64,000 bases of DNA from NCBI GenBank assembly GCA_963759175.1, contig CAVWXP010000008.1:1-64000 (forward strand), read 5' to 3'. The notes beneath the pieces were generated by a model. The model had not been told where the DNA came from and did not search any database. It saw only the letters and a program-made list of their open reading frames with translations. Position 1 is the first letter of the stretch, and each line of letters starts with the position of its first letter. This stretch comes from SZUA-442 sp963759175. GTDB taxonomy: Bacteria; Actinomycetota; Acidimicrobiia; Spongiisociales; UBA5794. Below are positions 51,851 through 60,354 of this stretch, in pieces. The position numbers and the translations under genes were made by a program.

Positions 51851-52295
51851 GGAGTTCGACCTCGAGGTTGGCGGCTTCCTTCTCGAAGTCGCTGGCGTTC
51901 TGGAACTCCTTGTACACCGAGGCGAACCGCAGGTAACCCACTTCGTCCAGATCCCTGAGCCCCTCGAGGACGATGCGTCCGATCTCATCGGCGTGGATCG
52001 AGCCCTGCGAGGTGTAGGCGGCACGCTCCACCGTCGCGACGAGGTCATCGACGGCATCCTGGGGAACGGGCCGGTCGGCGAGTGTGATCTCCACCCCGAG
52101 GCGCACCTTCGAGGCGTCGAAGGGTTGACGGCGCCCGTCGCGTTTGATGACCACGACCGCCGACGCACGCTCGAAGGTGGTGAACCGGTGACCACAGCGC
52201 GGACAGGAGCGTCGCCGCCGAATGGCCCGACCCTCTTCCGCGGGTCGGCTGTCGATGACTCGAGTGTCGGCTGTCATGCAGAGGGGGCAACGCAC
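51837..52295 (-). CDS. nrdR: Transcriptional repressor NrdR
   Basis: 152 residues. GTG 52295 is chosen so that the protein begins MRCPLC as in the family; a longer ATG start adds seven residues. Zinc ribbon C-P-L-C...C-P-R-C (CPLCMTADTRVIDSR, RRSCPRCGHRFTTFE) and an ATP-cone (VVVIKRDGRRQPFDASKVRL). It represses ribonucleotide reductase genes through NrdR boxes. The lexA-nrdR neighbourhood is common in actinobacteria. Confidence 0.95.
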   Translation of the reverse strand: MRCPLCMTADTRVIDSRPAEEGRAIRRRRSCPRCGHRFTTFERASAVVVIKRDGRRQPFDASKVRLGVEITLADRPVPQDAVDDLVATVERAAYTSQGSIHADEIGRIVLEGLRDLDEVGYLRFASVYKEFQNASDFEKEAANLEVELPTGD

Positions 52296-52391
52296 GGGAC
52301 GAGCGTACCCCGTCATTCACTCCAGTGCTGATGCGACCAGTCTCCACGATCGTCCCTTGAGCCGTACCGACAGCAGGGATACAGTCGGTAC

Positions 52392-53828
52392 ATGACCCGT
52401 ATTGCGGTCGTCGGCGTGCTCGTATGTGCTCTTGCAGCCACGTCGTGTGGCACCTCGGAGCCTTGGGCGGAACAGGTTGACGTGGTCGTGGCATCGCTCG
52501 AGAGCGCCTATGACGCCGAAGACGCATACGCACTCGCCAGGTTCTTCTCCGCTGGCGGCACGCTCGACCTCATGATTTGGGAACGCGGAATCGCACGGAC
52601 GCCGGCGGAGGTCGTCGAAGCAGTTCCGCAGCTCTGGTTCTCGGAGCGTGGTTTCGCAAACGTGTCCGCAGACCACGTCTTCGTCTCCCCCGACGCTGCG
52701 ATGATCTGGTGGTTCGCCGGTGCCGATGGCGGATTCCAGAACTGGTTGCAGACCTACACGTTCGGTGCTGCAGGAACAGCGTCACGCGCCTATCGAGCCC
52801 TCGAGGTTCCGATGGATCAGGTCTCGGAGACCGAACTCGCCGTGCTCGATTTCGTCGATCGCTATCTGGAAGCGTGGGGATCCGGCGACGCGTCAGCTAT
52901 CGGGGCCTTGTATGCCGATGATGCTCTCGTCGTGGACGAGCTGAACGCTCGTGAGTGGCGTTCTCGGTCACAGGTGGTCGATGACCTCGCCTCTCAACCA
53001 CCGCTCGAAGCCGGTCCGTGGCCAGGGGTCTTCGTCTACGAGGATGGAGATGTGATCGAGGCGATCTCGCTCGTGCAGACACGTGAGGACTGTCCGAGCC
53101 TCGAGGCCCGGCGATGGGTCTTTGCCCAGGGAACCATCTCGCACGAGCGTCGTTTCGTCCACGTCCCCTCAGCCCGTCGATGCGAAAGGGACCTCCCCTC
53201 GGGATGGTGGGTCGACTACCAGCTTCCGCCAGATCTCCAGGAGAACGTGACAGAAGTGATCGACGTTGGCGGTGCGCGTGTGGATCTCGTCAACGCCGAG
53301 CCTCTCCACGAGGAGTTCTCCAGCTACCTGTTCGCCAAATATGCAGCGTCGGGTATCGGACTGCCACAGGTCGAAGCCGTTTGGTTCCCTCCAGCGCCCG
53401 AGTGCCTCAGCTACTCCGGCCTCGCCATTGAGTCTGATGCCAGGTACGCCGATCGTCACACCGTCATCGTGTGCCGCACGGTTGATCAGCTCGCGGGTGA
53501 TTCGGCATCCACGTGGTCATACACAGCCTCGACATGGGGTCTCCACGAACTCGCACACATCTGGATGCTCGACCATCTCACCGACGACATCCGTACCGAC
53601 TTCAACCAAGCATCGGGTGTCGACGTCTGGCGGAGCAATGATGTCCCATGGCGTGAACGGGGCGTGGAGCTCGCTGCAACGACCATCGGATGGGGTGTCG
53701 CCGGGAACGACCAGGCGAAATGGCCTCTCTTCCCCGTACCCCCGTGCGAGCGACTCGCAACGTGGTACGAGCTGTTGACCAAGAGCAACCCCGTGACCAC
53801 CTGCGGCATCGACGGGTGGTCGCAGTGA
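52392..53828 (+). CDS. Lipoprotein with SnoaL-like domains and a gluzincin-like motif
   Basis: 478 residues. Lipobox VLVCALAATSC. Two NTF2/SnoaL-like stretches (SLESAYDAEDAYALARFFSA and DFVDRYLEAWGSGDASAIGA) are followed by a region with H-E-L-A-H (STWGLHELAHIWMLDHLTDD), compatible with an HExxH zinc site. The second zinc ligand is not obvious. It is surface-anchored, and the role is unknown. The downstream lipoprotein gene overlaps by GTGA, so they are co-translated. Confidence 0.7.
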   Translation: MTRIAVVGVLVCALAATSCGTSEPWAEQVDVVVASLESAYDAEDAYALARFFSAGGTLDLMIWERGIARTPAEVVEAVPQLWFSERGFANVSADHVFVSPDAAMIWWFAGADGGFQNWLQTYTFGAAGTASRAYRALEVPMDQVSETELAVLDFVDRYLEAWGSGDASAIGALYADDALVVDELNAREWRSRSQVVDDLASQPPLEAGPWPGVFVYEDGDVIEAISLVQTREDCPSLEARRWVFAQGTISHERRFVHVPSARRCERDLPSGWWVDYQLPPDLQENVTEVIDVGGARVDLVNAEPLHEEFSSYLFAKYAASGIGLPQVEAVWFPPAPECLSYSGLAIESDARYADRHTVIVCRTVDQLAGDSASTWSYTASTWGLHELAHIWMLDHLTDDIRTDFNQASGVDVWRSNDVPWRERGVELAATTIGWGVAGNDQAKWPLFPVPPCERLATWYELLTKSNPVTTCGIDGWSQ

Positions 53829-54334
53829 TCGGCGCCGCGAGGCTGGTGCTCAGCGTTGCCGCCGCAGTGATCGCGACATCGTGTGGCTCGACCGCGAACA
53901 CCATCGAAATGACCGTGCATCTGGATCGAGGCCAATCCTGGGAGCTCCAGGGGGACCCCGTGGACAGGGGCGTGGTCTGCGAGAGTGGCCGTCGCCAGCC
54001 CATCGGGTGGGTCGACCTCGAAGGGAATCCCTTGACCTTCGAGGAATGGGTACCGCTCCTGGAGATGGCAGAGGCCTCGAACGGGGAAGTCATCGCGTTC
54101 GAGGTCATCCACCAGTACGTCTGTGCCGACGGTTCTGGATCCTTCACGATCCGAGAGCTCGCTGATCCGGATGCTGCCACCTGGCACATCGACGGCGGAA
54201 CCACCGCCTACGCCCATCTGAAGGGATCAGGCGAATGCGACCTCGTCACTGCCCCAGTCGAGCCCGGTGATCCTCCCGGCGGCATGCCGATGCGCCTCGA
54301 TTGCGTCGGATCGATCACCGAAGAGAGCCCGTGA
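53825..54334 (+). CDS. Small lipoprotein
   Basis: 169 residues from GTG 53825, which overlaps the upstream stop. Lipobox VLSVAAAVIATSC. The exported part is beta-rich, with four Cys (RGVVCESG, QYVCADGSGS, SGECDLV, RLDCVGS) that could form two disulfides. No family was assigned; it may act with the upstream lipoprotein. Confidence 0.65.
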   Translation: MIGAARLVLSVAAAVIATSCGSTANTIEMTVHLDRGQSWELQGDPVDRGVVCESGRRQPIGWVDLEGNPLTFEEWVPLLEMAEASNGEVIAFEVIHQYVCADGSGSFTIRELADPDAATWHIDGGTTAYAHLKGSGECDLVTAPVEPGDPPGGMPMRLDCVGSITEESP

Positions 54335-54353
54335 AGATGGCGCTCCGGGCGAT

Positions 54354-54644
54354 CTAGCGAGTGGTCACGACGGGGATCTCGAGGACCTGGCCCGCTTGCA
54401 GGATCCCGCCGTTCAGATCGTTGATCCGTTCGATGGTGGCGATGATGGCCCTCGGGTCACGGTTGTCGGGTCCGTGATCCTCGGCGATCTGCCAGAGCGT
54501 GTCCCCGGGCCTGACCCGGTAGTCGAAGGTATCGGTGACGTCGCCGGTTGCGTACGACGCCGAGGCGAGCAGAAGGAGCACGACCACCACCGTGATGGAG
54601 ATGATGGAGAGCGCCCGTATGCGTGCGCTGTTCGTGATGGTCAT
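54354..54644 (-). CDS. LysM-domain protein beside lexA (SOS-linked cell-division inhibitor type)
   Basis: 96 residues from ATG 54644 behind GGAGAAGG. A transmembrane or signal helix (ALSIISITVVVVLLLLASAS) is followed by a LysM domain (YRVRPGDTLWQIAEDHGPDN...LQAGQVLEIPVV). The position divergent from lexA, with three SOS boxes in the shared region, matches the YneA/DivS type of SOS-induced division inhibitor. The function is inferred from this layout. Confidence 0.75.
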   Translation of the reverse strand: MTITNSARIRALSIISITVVVVLLLLASASYATGDVTDTFDYRVRPGDTLWQIAEDHGPDNRDPRAIIATIERINDLNGGILQAGQVLEIPVVTTR

Positions 54645-54770
54645 GCGTCCTTCTCCTCGTTCCTCAGCAGCCCAGTTGCGGGCGGAGCGTGAGCTCCTAT
54701 CCCCGAACCTATCGACCGGGTGTGACACGTTCCGGTGCCGTGGGCGCCGCACCGGGAGCCACCACCAGGC

Positions 54771-54784
54771 CGAACATGCGTTCG
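54771..54784. promoter_or_regulatory. SOS (LexA) box 1
   Basis: CGAACATGCGTTCG, a full match to the CGAAC-N4-GTTCG box, on the LysM-gene side of the divergent region. Confidence 0.88.
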
Positions 54785-54802
54785 GTGCATGGATCAAGGT
54801 AT

Positions 54803-54816
54803 CGAACGTCTGTTCG
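54803..54816. promoter_or_regulatory. SOS (LexA) box 2
   Basis: CGAACGTCTGTTCG, a full match, starting 32 bp after the start of box 1. Confidence 0.88.
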
Positions 54817-54826
54817 CTTGTCAAGT

Positions 54827-54840
54827 CGAACATATGTTTG
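54827..54840. promoter_or_regulatory. SOS (LexA) box 3
   Basis: CGAACATATGTTTG, one mismatch, ending 50 bp upstream of the lexA start; the likely autoregulatory site. Confidence 0.85.
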
Positions 54841-54889
54841 GTCCCGACGCAACAACGCACTACCCTTCCGTCAACGACCAGGAGGGAAT

Positions 54890-55522
54890 GTGCCCGATCG
54901 CACCGAGCTCACCGACCGCCAACGCCAGATCCTCGACCTCATCCGCTCCACGGTCGCCCAGCGCGGCTATCCGCCGTCGGTCCGCGAGATCGGCGACGCG
55001 GTCGGGCTCAGCTCGCCGTCGACGGTCCACAGCCACCTGTCGTCGCTGGCCGAAGCCGGCTTCATCCGCCGTGACCCGACCAAGCCTCGCGCCATCGAGG
55101 TCGTCGACGACGACGATGGCGCCATCCCGATCTCACGGGCAGCGGTTCGCGATGTCCCCCTCGTCGGCCACATCGCAGCCGGTAGCCCGATCCTCGCCGA
55201 GGAGGACATCGAGGAGGTCTACCCCCTACCCACGGAACTCGTTGGTACCGATCCCGTCTTCATGCTCCGGATCCGGGGCGATTCCATGATGGACGTCGGG
55301 ATCTACGACCGCGACTACGTCGTCGTCCAGAAGCAGTCCACGGCGAAGAACGGCGACATCGTCGCTGCGCTCGTCGGTGGTGAGGAGGCCACGGTGAAGC
55401 GGTTCGAGCGCACCGACACGGGCGTCGTCCTGCATCCCGAGAACGATGCCTACGAGCCGATGGTCTTCACCAAGGACATCGAGGTTCTCGGTGTCGTCGT
55501 AGCGGTGTTGCGAAGGCTCTGA
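54890..55522 (+). CDS. lexA: LexA repressor
   Basis: 210 residues from GTG 54890 behind AGGAGG. A winged-HTH domain (PPSVREIGDAVGLSSPSTVH) is joined to the self-cleaving peptidase: cleavage site A97-G98 (HIAAGSP), nucleophile S132 (RGDSMMDV), general base K170 (EATVKRF). It represses the SOS regulon. It carries three boxes at its own promoter region, and recA has another (61517-61530). Confidence 0.97.
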   Translation: MPDRTELTDRQRQILDLIRSTVAQRGYPPSVREIGDAVGLSSPSTVHSHLSSLAEAGFIRRDPTKPRAIEVVDDDDGAIPISRAAVRDVPLVGHIAAGSPILAEEDIEEVYPLPTELVGTDPVFMLRIRGDSMMDVGIYDRDYVVVQKQSTAKNGDIVAALVGGEEATVKRFERTDTGVVLHPENDAYEPMVFTKDIEVLGVVVAVLRRL

Positions 55523-55543
55523 GCACCTTCCAGGCAACCACGA

Positions 55544-56299
55544 TCAGTCGACGGATCCCCTGAAGACGACCTCGGCCGGACCCTCCATCCATGCGCCGGA
55601 CTCGTCGAACGAGATCGTGAGCACTCCCCCGCGCAGGTGCACGGCGACAGGAGCCTCGACGCCACGGATCGTATGGGCCATGTAGGCAGCTGCGGTGGCT
55701 CCCGTTCCGGATGCCATGGTCTCCCCGACGCCCCGCTCCCAGATCCTCACCCGGATACCACCGTCGTCGAGGATCTCCACGAATTCGACGTTCGTCCGGT
55801 TCGGGAAGATCGGGTCGCGCTCGATCCGCGAGCCCACCTCCGCAACATCGGCGGCATCGACATCATCGACGAAGAGGACGGCATGGGGATTGCCGATGGC
55901 GAAGGGATGGACATCCCAACCGGCCACACGCAACGTGCCGGTGCGGAATCCCACCGGGTCGCCAACGAAGGCCACCACGGTGTCCGCCTTGACCGTCACC
56001 GGATGGTCCCCGGCCTTCGTTTCGACCACGAACTCGCGGCCGTCGACCCAGCCACGCTCGTACCCGAGCCGCGCAACGCAACGGAGGCCGTTGCCGCACA
56101 TCTCGGCCTCTGAACCGTCGGCATTCCAGTAACGCATCCGGATGCGGGTCTGGTCGATCGAATCGATGACGAGGACGCCGTCGGCACCGATCCCCGTCTG
56201 ACGCTCGCACCAGCGCACGACGACGTCCGAAGCCGGATCGAACGGTCCGTCGATGACGATGAAGTCGTTGCCCAATCCCTGGACCTTCACGAAGTCCAT
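55544..56299 (-). CDS. dapF: Diaminopimelate epimerase
   Basis: 251 residues. Interconverts LL- and meso-diaminopimelate for lysine and peptidoglycan. It has KVQGLGNDFIVID at the start and the first catalytic cysteine C68 (AEMCGNGLRC). The second catalytic position, normally Cys in ERGxGxTxACGTG, is Ser196 (WERGVGETMASGTGA), coded TCC. Ser could still act as a weaker base, or this may be a lineage variant. The start overlaps the miaA stop by 13 bp. Confidence 0.92.
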   Translation of the reverse strand: MDFVKVQGLGNDFIVIDGPFDPASDVVVRWCERQTGIGADGVLVIDSIDQTRIRMRYWNADGSEAEMCGNGLRCVARLGYERGWVDGREFVVETKAGDHPVTVKADTVVAFVGDPVGFRTGTLRVAGWDVHPFAIGNPHAVLFVDDVDAADVAEVGSRIERDPIFPNRTNVEFVEILDDGGIRVRIWERGVGETMASGTGATAAAYMAHTIRGVEAPVAVHLRGGVLTISFDESGAWMEGPAEVVFRGSVD

Positions 56300-57210
56300 C
56301 CCGCAGCCTCCCCTATCGCTGCCACTGCGTCGTCGATTCGCCGTGCACGGTCATCCTGCCACGCCAGCCACTCAATCCGCGGATCTCGTCGGAAGAAGGT
56401 GCGTTGGCGCTTCACGAGGCCCATCGTCGCAGAGAGCACCTCCACGGTGGCCTCGGTGAGCGTCGTGTCGCCGTGCACCACGGGGATCAGCTCCTTGTAC
56501 CCGACCGCCTGACGAGCCGTGCGTCCGAGCGAATCGAGCGAGACCGGCAACCTCATCGACGAGCCCCGCTGCGACCATGTCGTCGAATCGGGCCTCGACT
56601 CGCTCCCGAACGGCCTCTCCCGGATCGATGCCGACGGCTGTGAACGACAGATAGCGGCCGATACTCGGCCACGTCAGCGGCCTTCGTTCGAAGTCGCCCG
56701 AGCCGTGGGCGTCAATCCGGTCAGCTGCTCCACTTCCACGGCTCGGATCACACGCCGCGGATTGTCGAGGTCGACGAGCTCACCCGCGGAGGGGTCGGAG
56801 ACCAGCAGGCGATCCACGAGGTCGTCGAGGTCCATGGCCTCGAGCTCTGCACGAACCGCCGGGTCCGTCGGCGCAAACGTCAACGGGTCGACGAGAGCAC
56901 GGAAGTGCAGACCGGACCCGCCACAGACGATGACGCGACCCCGACGGGCGATCTCCTCATCGATCGCCGATCGCCCCAGGTCCTGGTACGTACGGACATC
57001 GAAGTCCTCGGAGGGATCAGCGACATCGACCATGCGGTAGGTGATCTCGGACCGGATGGCCGCCGATGGCTTTGCGGTTCCGATGTCCATGCCCCGATAC
57101 GCCTGCATCGAGTCGATGGAAACGATCGAGGCACCGAACCGGCGTGCTGCCGCCTCGGCAACCTCGGACTTACCCGAAGCAGTCGGCCCGACGATCGCGA
57201 CGATGTTCAG
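56287..57210 (-). CDS. miaA: tRNA dimethylallyltransferase, CTG start and paired frameshifts
   Basis: Transfers the dimethylallyl group to A37 of UNN-reading tRNAs. P-loop VGPTASGKSEVAEAAARRFG, SMQAYRGMDIGTAKPS, and a C-terminus GRTARQAVGYKELIPVVHGD, RQRTFFRRDPRIEWL. No ATG, GTG or TTG precedes the P-loop. A CTG at 57210 overlaps the miaB stop (CTGA) 10 bases after AAGGAG. A -1 shift near 56690 and a +1 shift near 56549 put about 48 codons (DFERRPLTWPSIGRYLSFTA, MVAAGLVDEVAGL) in another frame, and the reading is normal on both sides. The shifts may be sequencing indels. Confidence 0.82.
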
Positions 57211-58595
57211 GAGACCGCCACTCCTTCGAGATAGTGCGGCGCTCCACGGGTGATGTCCACATCGAACGTCGTACCCGGTGGCCAGGTGCCCGGCACATGG
57301 ACGATGCGATTTCCACGGGTTCGGGTCGTCGCCACGGCGGCATTGCGTTTCGAAGGGCCTTCGACCATGACCTGTTCCCTCTTGCCGACCTGACCGCGGT
57401 TGCGCTCGAACGTGATCTCGTTCTGGAGTTCCACAAGACGGTCGAATCGAGCCTGGACGACGTCCCTGTCAACCTGATCCGGCATCGTTGCCGCTGGCGT
57501 ACCTGGTCGGGGTGAGAACTGGAACATGAAAGCGTTGTCGAACCGTCCGCGTTCCATCACGGCGAGCGTCTGGTCGAAGTCGGCCTCTGTCTCTCCGGGG
57601 AACCCGACGATGACGTCGGTCGAGGCTGCCAGGTCGGGCACGATGTTGCGCATCATCTCGAGTCGCTCGAGGAACCGCTCCGCCGTGTAGCCGCGGTGCA
57701 TGGCAGCGAGGATGCGATCCGAACCGGATTGGAGCGGGAAGTGGATCTGCTCGCACACCGCAGGCGTCTCTGCCATGGCCAGGGCGACGTCCTCGCGGAA
57801 GTCCTTGGGGTGCGGGCTCGTGTACCGGATGCGCTCGATGCCGCGAACATCGCCGACCCGCCGTAGGAGGTCAGCGAAGAGCGGTTTGCGGCCATTGAGA
57901 TCGAGGTCGCGACCATACGAGTTGACGTTCTGCCCCAACAAGGTGACTTCCTTGACGCCGCTGAGTGCAAGGGCTTCGACTTCTCGTATGACGTCACCTG
58001 GGCGTCGCGAGATCTCGGCACCGCGCACGATGGGGACGATGCAAAACGTGCACGAGTTGTTGCAGCCGATCGTGATGGTGACCCATGCCGAGTGATCCGA
58101 CTCCCGCAGGACCGGCAGCCCGCTCGGGATGTCGGCGGTCGACGTGGTCTCCTCCCAGATCTCGGTGACCGGTCCCCACTCCTCGGCGTGATCGAGGAGA
58201 TCGACCACACGATGGACGTTGTGCGTGCCGAAGACGACGTCGACCCAACCAGCCCGTTCCTGGATGATGTCGCGCTCCTTCTGGGCGGAACACCCTCCGA
58301 CGGCGATCCTCAGGTTCGGATTGCGGTTCTTGGCCGCCTTGAGTGAGCCGAGGTATCCGTACAACTTCACATCAGCGTTCTCGCGGATCGTGCAGGTGTT
58401 CACGACGATCAGGTCGGCGCCGTCTGGTGACTCGGCAGGAACCATGCCGTCGGATTCGAGTAGCCCCGCGATCCGTTCCGAGTCGTGTTCGTTCATCTGA
58501 CATCCGAACGTACGGACGAAATACGACTGACCCACGCGAGTGGGCGTGCGCACGGGCTTGACGCCCGGCATCCCGAGCATGGTGACTTCCGACAT
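57207..58595 (-). CDS. miaB: tRNA-2-methylthio-N6-dimethylallyladenosine synthase
   Basis: 462 residues from ATG 58595 (MSEVTMLGMPG). The N-terminal UPF0004 domain has its three Fe-S cysteines (FGCQMNEHDSER, NTCTIREN, GGCSAQKE), the radical-SAM motif is CNNSCTFCIVP, and a C-terminal TRAM domain follows. It thiomethylates the base made by MiaA, encoded just downstream with a four-base overlap. It starts 14 bp after the rny stop. Confidence 0.95.
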   Translation of the reverse strand: MSEVTMLGMPGVKPVRTPTRVGQSYFVRTFGCQMNEHDSERIAGLLESDGMVPAESPDGADLIVVNTCTIRENADVKLYGYLGSLKAAKNRNPNLRIAVGGCSAQKERDIIQERAGWVDVVFGTHNVHRVVDLLDHAEEWGPVTEIWEETTSTADIPSGLPVLRESDHSAWVTITIGCNNSCTFCIVPIVRGAEISRRPGDVIREVEALALSGVKEVTLLGQNVNSYGRDLDLNGRKPLFADLLRRVGDVRGIERIRYTSPHPKDFREDVALAMAETPAVCEQIHFPLQSGSDRILAAMHRGYTAERFLERLEMMRNIVPDLAASTDVIVGFPGETEADFDQTLAVMERGRFDNAFMFQFSPRPGTPAATMPDQVDRDVVQARFDRLVELQNEITFERNRGQVGKREQVMVEGPSKRNAAVATTRTRGNRIVHVPGTWPPGTTFDVDITRGAPHYLEGVAVS

Positions 58596-58608
58596 GGGGC
58601 TCGCCGAT

Positions 58609-60135
58609 CTACCGGGCGTAGTCCTTGGCCCGATACTCGCGGATGACCGTGATCTCGATCTGGCCGGGATACTGTAGGTCGTCTTCGAGCTTTCGCGCGA
58701 TGCGCCGTGCCAGGTCCTTGGATCCGACATCGTCGAGGCTCCCGGGATCCACCACGACCCGGACTTCGCGTCCTGCCTGGAGTGCGAAGACCTTCTCCAC
58801 GCCATCGAAGCCCTGGGCGATCTCCTCGAGCCGTTCGAGCCGACGGACATAGGCCTCGAGGGCTTCGCGCCGGGCACCCGGCCGAGCTGCCGACACGGCA
58901 TCGGCCGCTTGGACGAGGACGGCCGTGAGGGTTCGCGGCTCAACCTCGTTGTGGTGGGCCTCGATCGCATGGACGATCGCTGCATCCTCGTCGAAGCGTC
59001 TGGCGATCTCGGCACCGATGAGGGCGTGGGAACCCCCGACTTCGTGGCTCACGGCCTTCCCGATGTCGTGGAGGAATGCGGCTCGCTTGGCCTCCGTGCC
59101 GTCGACGCCAAGCTCGTTGGCGAGCATCCCCGCGATGTGAGCGGATTCCACGATGTGATCGAGGACGTTCTGCCCATAGCTGGTGCGGTACTTGAGCCGA
59201 CCGACGAGAACCGTCAGTTCCGGGTGCAGGCGGGTGATGCCGACTTCGAGCATCGCCCACTCCCCCGCATCGCGGATGGACTGCTCGACCTCGTCGCGTG
59301 ATTTCTCGTACGCCTCTTCGATGGACGTCGGATGGATGCGTCCATCCTCCACGAGACGCTCGAGCGCGCGACGTGCGATCTCGCGACGCACCGGATCGAA
59401 GGTGGAGACGGCGACCGACTCCGGTGTGTCGTCGACGATCAGGTCCACTCCGGTCACGGCCTCGAACGTTCGAATGTTGCGACCGTCCCTACCGATGATC
59501 CGACCCTTCATGTCGTCGGACGGGAGCGGCACCGACGCCATCGTGGTCTCCGACACGACATCCGATGCCATCCTCTGAATCACCGTCGCAAGGATCCTTC
59601 GGCCTCGCTTCTCGGCCTCCTCACGGGCACGGCTCTCCATGTCGCGTACGAGGACCATGGCGTCGCGCCGTGCCTCGTCCTCCACCTTCTGGAGCAGCTC
59701 CTCCTTCGCCGCCCGCGAATCGAACCCTGCGAGGGCCTCCAACTCGAGGCGTGCCTCCTCCTGGGATCGAGCCGCCTCGGCCATGGCATCAGATGCCGCC
59801 CGCTCCTTGTCGATGACCAGCTCCTCGCGCTGGGCGAGGTTCGCCGCCCGCTGCTCGAGCGTTGCTTCGCGTTGTTCGATGCGGCCCTCCATCGTCCCCA
59901 TCTCGACACGACGATGCTCGATCGTGGCTTCCTCTCGGTCGCGATACGTATCAGCGAGCGCACGCGCCTCTTCCTGGGCACGGGCGAGGATGCGCTGGGC
60001 TTCCATGCGTGCATCGCCGAGCACCTCTTCGGGTGCCGGCGGTTGCTTGACGATTCGTCGTCCGACGAGCAGGCCTGCGACGAACATCCCGGCAACGACC
60101 AATCCGGGTATCAGCAGGTTGAGGGCCTGGTCCAT
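58609..60135 (-). CDS. rny: Ribonuclease Y
   Basis: 508 residues from ATG 60135 behind GAGGA. An N-terminal membrane anchor (LLIPGLVVAGMFVAGLLVGR), a long coiled coil (about 40-190), a KH domain (MKGRIIGRDGRNIRTFEAVT) and an HD domain (AAFLHDIGKAVSHE). This is a membrane-bound endoribonuclease that starts mRNA turnover. A 10-bp hairpin lies 33 bases upstream. The gene order recA-rny-miaB is frequent in actinobacteria. Confidence 0.95.
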   Translation of the reverse strand: MDQALNLLIPGLVVAGMFVAGLLVGRRIVKQPPAPEEVLGDARMEAQRILARAQEEARALADTYRDREEATIEHRRVEMGTMEGRIEQREATLEQRAANLAQREELVIDKERAASDAMAEAARSQEEARLELEALAGFDSRAAKEELLQKVEDEARRDAMVLVRDMESRAREEAEKRGRRILATVIQRMASDVVSETTMASVPLPSDDMKGRIIGRDGRNIRTFEAVTGVDLIVDDTPESVAVSTFDPVRREIARRALERLVEDGRIHPTSIEEAYEKSRDEVEQSIRDAGEWAMLEVGITRLHPELTVLVGRLKYRTSYGQNVLDHIVESAHIAGMLANELGVDGTEAKRAAFLHDIGKAVSHEVGGSHALIGAEIARRFDEDAAIVHAIEAHHNEVEPRTLTAVLVQAADAVSAARPGARREALEAYVRRLERLEEIAQGFDGVEKVFALQAGREVRVVVDPGSLDDVGSKDLARRIARKLEDDLQYPGQIEITVIREYRAKDYAR

Positions 60136-60167
60136 GCGTCCTCGTTTCCTCCGATACGGAAACGAAC

Positions 60168-60192
60168 GTGCCGAGCTACACGAGCTCGGCAC
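60168..60192 (-). other. Stem-loop in the recA-rny intergenic region
   Basis: Perfect 10-bp stem GTGCCGAGCT/AGCTCGGCAC with five-base loop. On the minus strand it is followed by GTTCGTTTCC, so it may end the recA message or form a 5' leader structure of rny. Confidence 0.6.
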
Positions 60193-60354
60193 TCACAGCA
60201 CATGTAGTTGATGGAGCGGGAGCTACCCCGGGCGATCACCTCATGGTGCGTTGTTGTTCGTCACGGTTGGAGTATCGGTTTCAGTAGTGGTGTGTATGTG
60301 AATGCCCTCGGATGGTACCGCATGGGGCCGTGTCTCGGAGCACATTCCTCGCGG
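60193..60354. other. recA-rny spacer without recX
   Basis: 162 bp after the recA stop with no coding potential. recX, which often follows recA, is absent. Confidence 0.6.
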
